This document shows, piece after piece, positions 9,054 through 17,159 of a stretch of 58,692 nucleotides of DNA. Source of the DNA: Crateriforma sp964453205 (GTDB lineage Bacteria; Planctomycetota; Planctomycetia; Pirellulales; Pirellulaceae); the NCBI GenBank assembly GCA_964453205.1, contig CAYVRC010000009.1:1-58692 (forward strand), given 5' to 3'. The notes beneath the pieces were generated by a model. That model was not told where the DNA came from. It worked only from the letters and a program-made list of their open reading frames with translations, and did not search any database. The position numbers were made by a program, and so were the translations under genes. How positions within the stretch are numbered: the first letter of the stretch is position 1; every line of letters begins with the position of its first letter.

Positions 9054-9075
9054 CGTCGGGCCGAACGCCCCGACG
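9054..9075. repeat. Palindrome after the methyltransferase gene
   Basis: CGTCGGG (9054-9060) and CCCGACG (9069-9075) form a perfect 7-bp stem with an 8-nt loop, 23 nt past the stop codon. No T-run follows. It may be a factor-dependent termination site or a dispersed palindromic repeat. Confidence 0.35.
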
Positions 9076-9148
9076 GCACGGAGGTCCATTCGTTGCTAAG
9101 CTGTTGAGCAAAGTTTTGACCCCATGTTTGTGACGGAAAACCGGTTCG

Positions 9149-10423
9149 ATGAAAAACAGCCTCCTGATCGTCTTTGCCTCGCTGGTGTGCTCGATGCCGA
9201 GCCTGTTCGCCGCCGAACCGGAATCCGCCGCCAAAGTCGATCCGTCGGATTGGCCTTGTTGGCGTGGGGGGCAGCGAAACGGATCCGTCGCACCGACCGG
9301 AACGCCGCCGACGAGTTGGTCAGATCAGCGGAACGTTCTTTGGGAGCGGCCCGTCGAAGGTCGCGGGCACGGATCGGCGACCGTCCTGGGCCGGCAAGTG
9401 TTCTTGCCGACCGCCGACGAAGCGACTCAGACCCAAGCGGTGGTTTGTTTCGAACGCTCAACGGGCAAGCAGCTTTGGCGGTCCGTCGTCCATCAAGGCG
9501 GGTTCAAGAACGACAGCAATCGCGACATGAACGAACGAGCTTCCTTGGCATCGTCGACGATCGCCACCGACGGCCGACGGTTGTTCATCAATTTTTTGAA
9601 CGACAATGCCGTTTGGACGAGTGCGCTGGGCCTGGACGGCGAAATCTTGTGGCAGCAGCGGATTTGTGATTACGTCGTCCACCAAGGCTATGGATCTTCC
9701 CCGGCGATCTACGAAAACTTGGTGATCGTCTCGGCGGACAACAAAGCCGGCGGTGTGATCGCGGGACTCGATCGCCGCACCGGTGATGTCGTTTGGAAGC
9801 ACGATCGGCCGATGAAACCGAATTACTCCTCTCCGATCGTCTTGACCGCGGCCGGCAAGCCCCGAATGATCATGACCGGATGTGATCTGGTGACAAGCTT
9901 GAATCCGTTGACCGGCGAAGTCGACTGGGAGATCGAAGGCGCGACGACCGAATGCGTGACGACCACCGTGACCGACGGAAAGCACGTCTTCAGCAGCGGG
10001 GGATACCCCAAAAACCACCTCGCCGCCTACGACGCGGGCACGGGCCGGAGGGTTTGGGAGGAGTCGTTGCGTGTTTACGTTCCTTCGCCGGTCCATCGCG
10101 GCGGATACTTGTATGCCGTCTTGGATGCCGGCATCATCGCGTGCCTGGATTCCTCCACGGGCCGAGTGAAATGGAAAAAACGTCTCGGCGGAACCTTCAA
10201 CAGTTCACCCGTCTTGGCGGGCGACCGCATCTACGCGACCAGCGAAGACGGTGTCACCCACATTCTGGCTACCGATCCCGAGCGTTTCACCGAGGTCGCC
10301 AAGAACGAACTCGGCACCAGCGTCTTTGCCACCCCTACTTTCAGCGGCAACCAAATCTTCATGCGGGTCGCCCGTTACGAAAACGACCAACGCCAAGAAT
10401 ATCTGGTCTGCATCGAAGAATGA
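9149..10423 (+). CDS. Secreted PQQ-like beta-propeller repeat protein
   Basis: A 424-residue protein with a signal peptide (MKNSLLIVFASLVCSMPSLF, cleaved near AAEP) and then a propeller. Blades show the PQQ-type pattern A-x-(D/N)-x-x-(S/T)-G-x-x-x-W: CFERSTGKQLWR, GLDRRTGDVVWKH, SLNPLTGEVDWEI, AYDAGTGRRVWEE, CLDSSTGRVKWKK. The N-terminus has WPCWRGGQRNG, a phrase typical of planctomycete and verrucomicrobial PQQ-like proteins. No quinoprotein dehydrogenase active-site residues or cytochrome domain are visible, so it is more likely a periplasmic scaffold or binding protein than an enzyme. It appears to be a single-gene unit. Confidence 0.88.
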   Translation: MKNSLLIVFASLVCSMPSLFAAEPESAAKVDPSDWPCWRGGQRNGSVAPTGTPPTSWSDQRNVLWERPVEGRGHGSATVLGRQVFLPTADEATQTQAVVCFERSTGKQLWRSVVHQGGFKNDSNRDMNERASLASSTIATDGRRLFINFLNDNAVWTSALGLDGEILWQQRICDYVVHQGYGSSPAIYENLVIVSADNKAGGVIAGLDRRTGDVVWKHDRPMKPNYSSPIVLTAAGKPRMIMTGCDLVTSLNPLTGEVDWEIEGATTECVTTTVTDGKHVFSSGGYPKNHLAAYDAGTGRRVWEESLRVYVPSPVHRGGYLYAVLDAGIIACLDSSTGRVKWKKRLGGTFNSSPVLAGDRIYATSEDGVTHILATDPERFTEVAKNELGTSVFATPTFSGNQIFMRVARYENDQRQEYLVCIEE

Positions 10424-10640
10424 CGGCATGATGCATGGCTTCAAGCTCCTCGCACCCCTTCTTCATGATGCCGCAGTGAAAACCGCTACACTCAGGACGA
10501 CCGGCAAGTTTGGACAAGCATATGCATCGATTTGACCACACCGTTTGTCGCCATGACTGTGCAACGTGCCAGAAAAACCTAAATGGCAATACCTGAAGTC
10601 TCGGTCAAGTCAACCGCGTCTCAAAAGCAAAAGCCAAACG

Positions 10641-10644
10641 GGAG
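10641..10644 (+). promoter_or_regulatory. Ribosome binding site deciding the chemoreceptor start
   Basis: GGAG lies 8 nt before ATG 10653. It supports this start over the upstream in-frame codon at 10566. Clear Shine-Dalgarno sequences are rare in this window, so it also marks the gene as unusual. Confidence 0.6.
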
Positions 10645-10652
10645 TAGCAGCA

Positions 10653-11999
10653 ATGTGGATTTTTACCGACGGAAAAGACAGTGATCGGTTGGCACAGACA
10701 GCGTCGAAATCGGAATCCCAGGACGACCGAACACCTTACGAAGAGCTCTGGGGGAAAGTCGAAGCCTTGGACCAATCGCACGCAATCATCGAGTTTGATA
10801 TTGATGGAACCATCCTTGACGCCAATGAAAATTTTCTTGCGACGGTAGGCTACAAGCTGGAAGAAATTGTCGGCCAACACCACCGCATCTTCGTGAATCC
10901 GGAAGAAGCTAGAAGTAGCGAATACCGCGAATTCTGGGCTTCGCTAAAACGCGGCGAGCATCAAACTGCGGAGTACAAACGTTTTGGAAAGAACAATCGC
11001 GAAATCTGGTTACAGGCCAGCTACAACCCAATCTGTGCAAGTGAAAAGGTTGTCAGAGTCGTGAAATATGCGACGGACATCACGCAGCAAACTTTACAAA
11101 ACGCAAATTACCGGGGACAGGTCGAAGCAGCCAAAAAGTCGCTCGCGGTCATCGAATTCGACCTCGACGGAACGATCCTTGATGCAAACGAAAACTTCTT
11201 GCAGGCCGTCGGGTATCGTCTGGACGAAATCCAGGGCAAGCATCATCGTATCTTCGTCGACTCCAAAAAACACACCAGTCCAGAGTACGCCCAATTTTGG
11301 GAGAACTTGAATCGAGGTCAATTTCAAGCCGGACAATTTCAACGCGTCGGAAATCATAGAAAAGAAATTTGGTTGCAAGCGAGTTACAACCCGATCCTGG
11401 ATCCCAACGGCAAACCTTTCAAAATTGTCAAGTTTGCGACCGACATCACCGACCAGATTGAAGCTCGCGCGCGATCGATCGCGATTGGGCAAGACGTTGC
11501 ATCGAGCGTGACACAAATGGTTCAAACCATCGATGAGATTTCTCGCAGTGTGCAACGCTCGGCAGACCTGGCACAGTCAACCGATGCGGCGGCAAAATCA
11601 GCGGAGACGGAAATCGAATCGCTGACCGCGTGCAGCAAGTCCATTTCGGCGGTCGTGGATGTGATTCGTGATCTCGCCGAGCAAACAAACTTGCTAGCCC
11701 TCAACGCAACGATCGAAGCCGCTCGAGCCGGCGAGTCTGGCCGTGGGTTCGCTGTGGTGGCAAGCGAGGTGAAAGAATTGGCCAAGCAAACGTCGGGCGC
11801 TACCAAAGACATTTCCGAAAATGTCGCGAGCATCCTGTCGTGCATTGATGCCGTTGTCGCGTCAACGCAACAAATCGAACAGGGCATTTCGAAAGTCAGC
11901 GAAAACTCGACGACCGTCGCGGCCGCCATCGAAGAACAATCGACCACGATGGTCAGCCTCGATAAGACTGCCAAGCAGCTGACCGTGACGAACGCCTGA
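10653..11999 (+). CDS. Soluble PAS-PAS methyl-accepting protein, BdlA-like
   Basis: A 448-residue cytoplasmic chemoreceptor without transmembrane helices. PAS 1 (about residues 43-140) and PAS 2 (about 164-265) are near duplicates: IEFDIDGTILDANENFL versus IEFDLDGTILDANENFL, GQHHRIFV versus GKHHRIFV, and EIWLQASYNP in both. The signalling hairpin follows, with the conserved tip EQTNLLALNATIEAARAGES near residue 345 and GFAVVASEVKELAKQT. The order PAS-PAS-MCP and the length match BdlA, which links oxygen or redox sensing to biofilm dispersal in Pseudomonas. No che genes are nearby. The gene is visibly poorer in GC than its neighbours and has a good RBS, which hints at acquisition by transfer. 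Confidence 0.9.
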   Translation: MWIFTDGKDSDRLAQTASKSESQDDRTPYEELWGKVEALDQSHAIIEFDIDGTILDANENFLATVGYKLEEIVGQHHRIFVNPEEARSSEYREFWASLKRGEHQTAEYKRFGKNNREIWLQASYNPICASEKVVRVVKYATDITQQTLQNANYRGQVEAAKKSLAVIEFDLDGTILDANENFLQAVGYRLDEIQGKHHRIFVDSKKHTSPEYAQFWENLNRGQFQAGQFQRVGNHRKEIWLQASYNPILDPNGKPFKIVKFATDITDQIEARARSIAIGQDVASSVTQMVQTIDEISRSVQRSADLAQSTDAAAKSAETEIESLTACSKSISAVVDVIRDLAEQTNLLALNATIEAARAGESGRGFAVVASEVKELAKQTSGATKDISENVASILSCIDAVVASTQQIEQGISKVSENSTTVAAAIEEQSTTMVSLDKTAKQLTVTNA

Positions 12000-12032
12000 T
12001 CGGCGACACCGGTCACCAGTCGCGTGTCGATT

Positions 12033-12431
12033 TCAAAGCTCTTCGGCGACGATCCGAAGTCGGACGTCTCCGTTCAAACAGGGCAGGGCCTTGCCGTCGC
12101 GGGAAAGTTCGATCGTCACAAAATTGGCCGGGATCAAGAGGTCCGTGATGTCCCAACGGCCACCGGCATCGGCGAAGTCGGCGTCCACATCGTCAAACGG
12201 CAAAGCCTGGTCGTTGACGACCAGCGCGGTCAACTTGCCCGCCCAATTCGACACGATCAGTTCGACTCGATCCGCGTCGGTCAGACCACTGGGACGGTTG
12301 AATCGACGGGTGTATACGAGACACGTCTCGCCCGCCGGTGGCGACCCGTCGGGCACGTCGACTCGGACGGATTCACCGACGCCGGCCGGTGATCGCATCC
12401 AAGGTTTTCGCAAACGAATGACGTGTGGCAT
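12033..12431 (-). CDS. Small conserved-looking protein, beta-rich
   Basis: A 132-residue protein I do not recognise. The pattern RFNRPSGLTDADRVELIVSNW followed by KLTALVVNDQALP and WDITDLLIPANFVTIELSRD reads like the jelly-roll accessory domain of glycoside hydrolases (lectin-like: short strands, a W near the turn), here standing alone without a signal peptide. Codon use matches the other real genes. It lies 12 nt past the end of the 1482-residue surface-protein gene on the same strand, so it could be the last gene of that transcript. Confidence 0.6.
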   Translation of the reverse strand: MPHVIRLRKPWMRSPAGVGESVRVDVPDGSPPAGETCLVYTRRFNRPSGLTDADRVELIVSNWAGKLTALVVNDQALPFDDVDADFADAGGRWDITDLLIPANFVTIELSRDGKALPCLNGDVRLRIVAEEL

Positions 12432-12443
12432 GAAGGACCGGCT

Positions 12444-15400
12444 TTAAGTTTCCGATCCCATTTCGGCCAACACTCGATCAATCGCGTTGCGATACTGCGC
12501 AAACTCTGCACGCAACAAGTCCGTGTTCGGCGGAGCGAAATCGAAGTCCGCGACGCTGCCGAAGAACTGCGCCGCCGTGCCGGATCGGTTGACGACGAAG
12601 AAATCGTCCGACAGACGCGCCGTTTGGATTTCACCACTGCTATTGATGATCGTCAGCAAGGCCGCGTCACGGTTCTCGTTTAAAACCAATTCGGCGAACG
12701 AGACGTCGTCGAATCCTTCGTTGGGCTTGAAGAACTGTTGTGACCCGTCGCCGTTGAAGGCTACGACACCGCCTTCGATGCCGCCGCCGCTGAGCTGATC
12801 GATCGGGCCGTTCTCGCTGATGTGCCTGGACGCCAGCATGCTCAGGTAGCCCAGGCCGGAATCCCGCATGCCGATCAAACCGACACTCAGACCGCTGACG
12901 GTTTCATCGCCCTCGGCACCGATGATGATCTGCATCAATCCCCCCGATCCCGGCGAGACGCTGCCGACGATGACCGACGCCGGGGCGTCGTATTGAATCT
13001 GGTACGTTCCCGGGGCGACGTCGTCGAAGGTGAAAACACCGTCCAGATTCGTCAGCGTCGTCACGTCGACCTCCGAACCGGTGGCGTTGTCGTCGGCGGC
13101 AGAAGTCATCCGCAGGGTCGCTCCGCCCAAGCCGACTTCGTCGCTGTCTTTGACGCCGTTGCGAACAGGAGTCACGTTGATCGGATCTTGGCTGTACTCG
13201 ACGATGTTGTCGACCAGATCGAAGAAGATGGCACCGGAGATGGTCGACGGGGAAAAGGCTCGGACGTCGATCGTGATCGTGCTGGTGACCTCAGTGATGC
13301 CATCACTGATCACATACTCCAAGCTGACCGGGCCGGTGAAATCCGTCGGCGGGGTGTAAGTGATGCTGTTACCGTCTTGAACCGCTGTTCCGGCCGTCGG
13401 TGTGCCCACGCTGACCAACGTCAGCACATCCGTTTCGTTGTCCGCACCGGGCGAGACCCCGGCCAACGCGTTGAACGTGAGGCTGGCGTTCTGATTCGCC
13501 GTCACGGTTTCGACCGTCACCACCGGCGGATCGTTGACCGCTTCGATGGCAATCGAAATCGTTCCCGAATCGCTGCCCACGGAATTGGTCGCGGTGTAAG
13601 TGATCGTGTCGCTGCCGAACTCATCGGGCGACGGCGTGTAGCTGAGCACGGTGCCGGCGATCGATGCGGTTCCACGCGACGGTGAACCGCTGATCGAAAG
13701 GCTGAACGTGTCACCTTCGTCGACCGTGACCAAACCGGCCAAGTCGACGGTCACGGTGCCCGCATCCTCGACCGCGTTCAAACTGGTGTTCTCGGCGACC
13801 GGAGGTGCCAAGACATCAGTCACCGTGATCGTGACGGTTGCCGTATCGGTCAGACTGCCGTCGGACAAAGTGTACTGAAAACTGTCCGTACCGAAGAAAC
13901 TGTCTGCGGGCGTGTACGTGATCACGCCGGCGGAATCGACGCTGGTCGTTCCGTTGGACGGCGGGGTGGTGACCGACACACTGAGCGGGTCCGATTCTCC
14001 GGGTCCGGCGTTGTCGTTGCTCAGCACGTTGATGGCGATCGCCGTGTCTTCGAGTGTCGTGACGGCGTCGTCGTTGGCGACCGGCGGGTCGTTGACGGGA
14101 TTGACCGTCACGGTGACGGTGGCGGGCACCGTCTCGACGCCGTCGCTAAGCAAGTAGCCGAAGGAATCCTGGCCGAAGAAGTTGGCGTCCGGCGTGTAGG
14201 TGATCGTGTTGTTCGAGTTGACAACGGCCGTGCCGCTTGACGGCGGATCGCTCGGATCCAACTGAACCGTCAAAGTGTCGCCTTCGTTGCCGGCACCGTC
14301 GGAATCGTTGGCGAGAACGTCGATCGTTACCGCGTTGTCTTCGTCCGTCGTCGCCGAATCGTCGATCGCTTCGGGGGGATCGTTGATCGGATTGACCGTC
14401 ACGGTGACCGTCGCCGTATCCGTCAGCGAACCATCACTGAGCACATAAGTGAACGTGTCGCTGCCGAAGAAATCCGGGTCCGGGGTGTACTCGATTTGGC
14501 CGTTGCTGTTGACCAAAGTCGTCCCGTTGGCTCCGTCGGCCACGCTTTGGATCGTCAACAGATCGTCTTCTCCTGGACCGGCGGTGTCGTTGACGAGCAC
14601 GTCGACCGTGATGACCGTGTCTTCGTTGCCGCTAGCCGTGTCGTCGTTCGCGACGGGCGGATCGTTGACCGGGGCGATCGTGACGGTGATGGTTCCGGAA
14701 TCGCTGCCCGCGGAATTGGTCGCGGTGTAAACGATCGTATCGGTGCCGAAGGCGTCCGCATCGGGCACGTAAGACAACACCGTGCCTTCGAGCGTCGCCG
14801 TGCCGAGCGATCCGCCGGTGGTGATCGCCAACGACGCCGCGCCACCGGTCTGAATCGTCACCAGCGAATTCAAGTCGACCGAAACAGGAGTCAAAGCGTC
14901 TTCGAGGATCGACAACTCATCGTCGGCGGCGGAGGGGCCGACATTGACCGCGTTGACGGTCACCGTCACGGTGGCCGTCGCGGTCAATCCGCCGTCATCG
15001 GTCACGGTGTAGCTGAAAGTGTCGGTACCGCTGAATCCAGTTGCCGGTGTGTACTGAATCCCTGTCCCGCTGGGCGTCGCGGTTCCGTTGGCCGGCGTCG
15101 TGATGTTGCTGATCGTCAGGACTTGCGACTCGTTGGCGTCGGGCGTGGTCGGCCCCCCGGTGTCGTTGGCCAACACGTCGATCACGACGGGGACGACCTC
15201 ATCGGTCGTCGCGGTGTCGTCGCCGGCGGTCGGCGGGTCGTTGACCGGATCGATCGACAACGAAATCGTGCCCGTGTCATTACCGGCATCGTTGGTCGCG
15301 CGATAAACGATCGAGTCGCTGCCGTTGGCATCGGCCGCAGGCGTGTAGGTCAGCACACTGCCGGTGATGGTCGCGTTTCCGATGGAGCCGTTGCTGACGA

Positions 15401-16892
15401 CTTCATAAGTCACCGCGCCGCCGCTGTTGATCGTCGTCAGGTCGGCCAAGTCGACCGTGATCGGATCCACCGGATCCTCGTTGAAAGCCGGCACCGTCGT
15501 GTCGGCGGCGGTCACGCCGACCGCACTGCCGATCGCGTTGACGATGATTTGCGTCTGTTGTTCGTTGACGATCACCAAATTGCTGGGGACTTTCTCGTTT
15601 CGCCCGTACAACAAAATCGCTTCATCGTTCTCGCCTTGATTCAGCGTGATCGTCAACCCGGTCACCGGTTGATTGATGAACACGGGAATGCTGAACGTGT
15701 CGAACGGTTCGGGGAAAGGATCACCGACTTCCGATTTCAAGCCCCCGGGATTGGCCGGTCCCAGCGTACCGATCTCGTCAAAGCCGACGGCCGGATCGAA
15801 GGCGCCGAATTTTCGCAATCCGTACACCAGTTCGCCGAACGGATCGGTGGAAGACGGGTCGGTTCGACTGCGAACGTCGACGTTGTCGCCGGCGGCGTCG
15901 CCGTTGATGTTTCCTTCGCCGTCGACTGGAGGGGTGGCGGTCGACAAAACGCGAACCGGAATGTCAAAGTTCGACGCGATGGTGATGTTGGGGACATCCA
16001 CGTTTCGAAATTGATTCGGATCAAAGCGGACTTCGTATGTGAAGTTCGAGGGGTCCGGGTTGTCACCCTGCCCGGGGAACGTGACCAAGTTGGCAGCCAA
16101 CTGACGAACGGAGAAGTCGTCGGCTTCAAAACCCAACTCTTCCACCGCCGCACGGATCGCGGGGACCGGGCCGGAAGTGAAAGCCGCCAGCGTGACTTCC
16201 GATGTCGCGGTGCTGCCTTCCAACGACAGCACGACGCTCCCACTGTTGGCACTGCGGACAATGCCTTCGATCGTGAACTGCTGAGTCTCGCTCAGGACCG
16301 GCGTCACCACGTTGGGGATGCTCAGATCGAAGTCGGCGGAAACCTGGAAGGCTCCCAAATCGTCGCCGAATCCGCGCAAGTCGCTGTAGCTGAGTTCGAT
16401 GTAAAAGAGCTCACCGACGTTCACGGTGATCTCGCGGTTGGTCGCGTCGGTCAGGGCCGCGTCGTTGGCGTCCCGCGCGTTGGCGAACAGCTCCACCAGC
16501 TCGCCGGCAGCTTCCCCGCGATTGAGAGAGTTGATCACAAACAGCGCATCGGAGGCGCTAACCATGCCGTCGGCGTTGACGTCGGCGAAGGAATCGATCT
16601 GCCCGGCCTCGGTGATCTCGATGGTCCCGCCGTGACGGTTCATCAGGTTGATCACCCGCAACGCGTCACCGGCGGTGATTTCCTTGTTGTCGTCGACGTC
16701 GGCCGGATGCCAATAATTGTGGGCCAGCGCGTAATCGCTGGCCAAGCCGATGTCGGCGGCCAGCAAATTCCGCTTTTCCAGCGTTTCGCTCTGCAAACGA
16801 CGGCCCCGTGGCACCGGCAGCGTCTTGGACTGTCGTCGCTTGGTGGACGATGCCCATCCGGTGCGGCGGAACAAATCACGCAGATTTTTCAT
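12444..16892 (-). CDS. LEPR-XLL surface protein with N-terminal dockerin and cadherin-like repeats
   Basis: A 1482-residue exported adhesin-like protein. After a basic N-terminus comes the LEPR-XLL-type signature LQSETLEKRNLLAAD (33-47). A dockerin-type pair follows at about 64-126 (DVDDNKEITAGDALRVINLMNR and DVNADGMVSASDALFVINSLNR), unusual because dockerins are normally C-terminal. Residues 130-480 are beta-rich. From about 480 to 1210 run eight Ig/cadherin-like modules of 80-100 residues, most ending near VNDPP. A SdrD-B-like domain (GAIFFDLVDN, TLTNLDGVFTFDDVAPGTY) and a short unique C-terminal domain close the protein. The ATG at 16892 is chosen because the signature starts soon after; the frame is open to 16997 through a hairpin. 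A 165-nt leader is proposed (see promoter and hairpin). Confidence 0.9.
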   Translation of the reverse strand: MKNLRDLFRRTGWASSTKRRQSKTLPVPRGRRLQSETLEKRNLLAADIGLASDYALAHNYWHPADVDDNKEITAGDALRVINLMNRHGGTIEITEAGQIDSFADVNADGMVSASDALFVINSLNRGEAAGELVELFANARDANDAALTDATNREITVNVGELFYIELSYSDLRGFGDDLGAFQVSADFDLSIPNVVTPVLSETQQFTIEGIVRSANSGSVVLSLEGSTATSEVTLAAFTSGPVPAIRAAVEELGFEADDFSVRQLAANLVTFPGQGDNPDPSNFTYEVRFDPNQFRNVDVPNITIASNFDIPVRVLSTATPPVDGEGNINGDAAGDNVDVRSRTDPSSTDPFGELVYGLRKFGAFDPAVGFDEIGTLGPANPGGLKSEVGDPFPEPFDTFSIPVFINQPVTGLTITLNQGENDEAILLYGRNEKVPSNLVIVNEQQTQIIVNAIGSAVGVTAADTTVPAFNEDPVDPITVDLADLTTINSGGAVTYEVVSNGSIGNATITGSVLTYTPAADANGSDSIVYRATNDAGNDTGTISLSIDPVNDPPTAGDDTATTDEVVPVVIDVLANDTGGPTTPDANESQVLTISNITTPANGTATPSGTGIQYTPATGFSGTDTFSYTVTDDGGLTATATVTVTVNAVNVGPSAADDELSILEDALTPVSVDLNSLVTIQTGGAASLAITTGGSLGTATLEGTVLSYVPDADAFGTDTIVYTATNSAGSDSGTITVTIAPVNDPPVANDDTASGNEDTVITVDVLVNDTAGPGEDDLLTIQSVADGANGTTLVNSNGQIEYTPDPDFFGSDTFTYVLSDGSLTDTATVTVTVNPINDPPEAIDDSATTDEDNAVTIDVLANDSDGAGNEGDTLTVQLDPSDPPSSGTAVVNSNNTITYTPDANFFGQDSFGYLLSDGVETVPATVTVTVNPVNDPPVANDDAVTTLEDTAIAINVLSNDNAGPGESDPLSVSVTTPPSNGTTSVDSAGVITYTPADSFFGTDSFQYTLSDGSLTDTATVTITVTDVLAPPVAENTSLNAVEDAGTVTVDLAGLVTVDEGDTFSLSISGSPSRGTASIAGTVLSYTPSPDEFGSDTITYTATNSVGSDSGTISIAIEAVNDPPVVTVETVTANQNASLTFNALAGVSPGADNETDVLTLVSVGTPTAGTAVQDGNSITYTPPTDFTGPVSLEYVISDGITEVTSTITIDVRAFSPSTISGAIFFDLVDNIVEYSQDPINVTPVRNGVKDSDEVGLGGATLRMTSAADDNATGSEVDVTTLTNLDGVFTFDDVAPGTYQIQYDAPASVIVGSVSPGSGGLMQIIIGAEGDETVSGLSVGLIGMRDSGLGYLSMLASRHISENGPIDQLSGGGIEGGVVAFNGDGSQQFFKPNEGFDDVSFAELVLNENRDAALLTIINSSGEIQTARLSDDFFVVNRSGTAAQFFGSVADFDFAPPNTDLLRAEFAQYRNAIDRVLAEMGSET

Positions 16893-16939
16893 CTGTAATC
16901 TCAGCGGGTGAATCGTAAATTCGTGGGGAATTTTCGTCG

Positions 16940-16980
16940 CTTTGCTTCGCAAGCCCGCCCGACGGGCTTGCGAAGCAAAG
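16940..16980. repeat. Perfect 18-bp hairpin in the leader of the surface-protein gene
   Basis: Left arm 16940-16957 and right arm 16963-16980 are exact reverse complements around a 5-nt loop (CCCGA). The stem includes TTCGCAAGCCCG / CGGGCTTGCGAA. It lies 48 nt before the ATG at 16892, between that start and a candidate promoter, with no T-run on either side. It could be a regulatory hairpin in the 5' leader, a dispersed palindromic repeat, or a terminator for the upstream gene. Confidence 0.8.
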
Positions 16981-17062
16981 GAGCGGCGATTGGTCAAATA
17001 AGGTGGATAAGCCGATTTTCAGCGACTAGGACAGCCGGCAGGACGAGCGGGGACATCGCCCC

Positions 17063-17090
17063 ATCTTATCTGGGCAACCTGTTTTATCAA
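17063..17090 (-). promoter_or_regulatory. Candidate sigma70-type promoter for the 1482-residue surface protein
   Basis: On the minus strand, TTGATA (17085-17090) and TAAGAT (17063-17068) are separated by 16 bp. Transcription would begin near 17056, giving a leader of about 165 nt that contains the 18-bp hairpin. Confidence 0.4.
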
Positions 17091-17159
17091 CTTTGGGTCT
17101 TTCAAACGATTGGCCAGCTTTCAATCGTAAACGGTTCTCTAAAGTGCATTCGATTCGCC

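Noticed and set aside
14496..16898. 800-codon frame opposite the 1482-residue protein
   Set aside because: Arg/Asp/Gly-rich with no domain; shadow of the minus-strand repeats.
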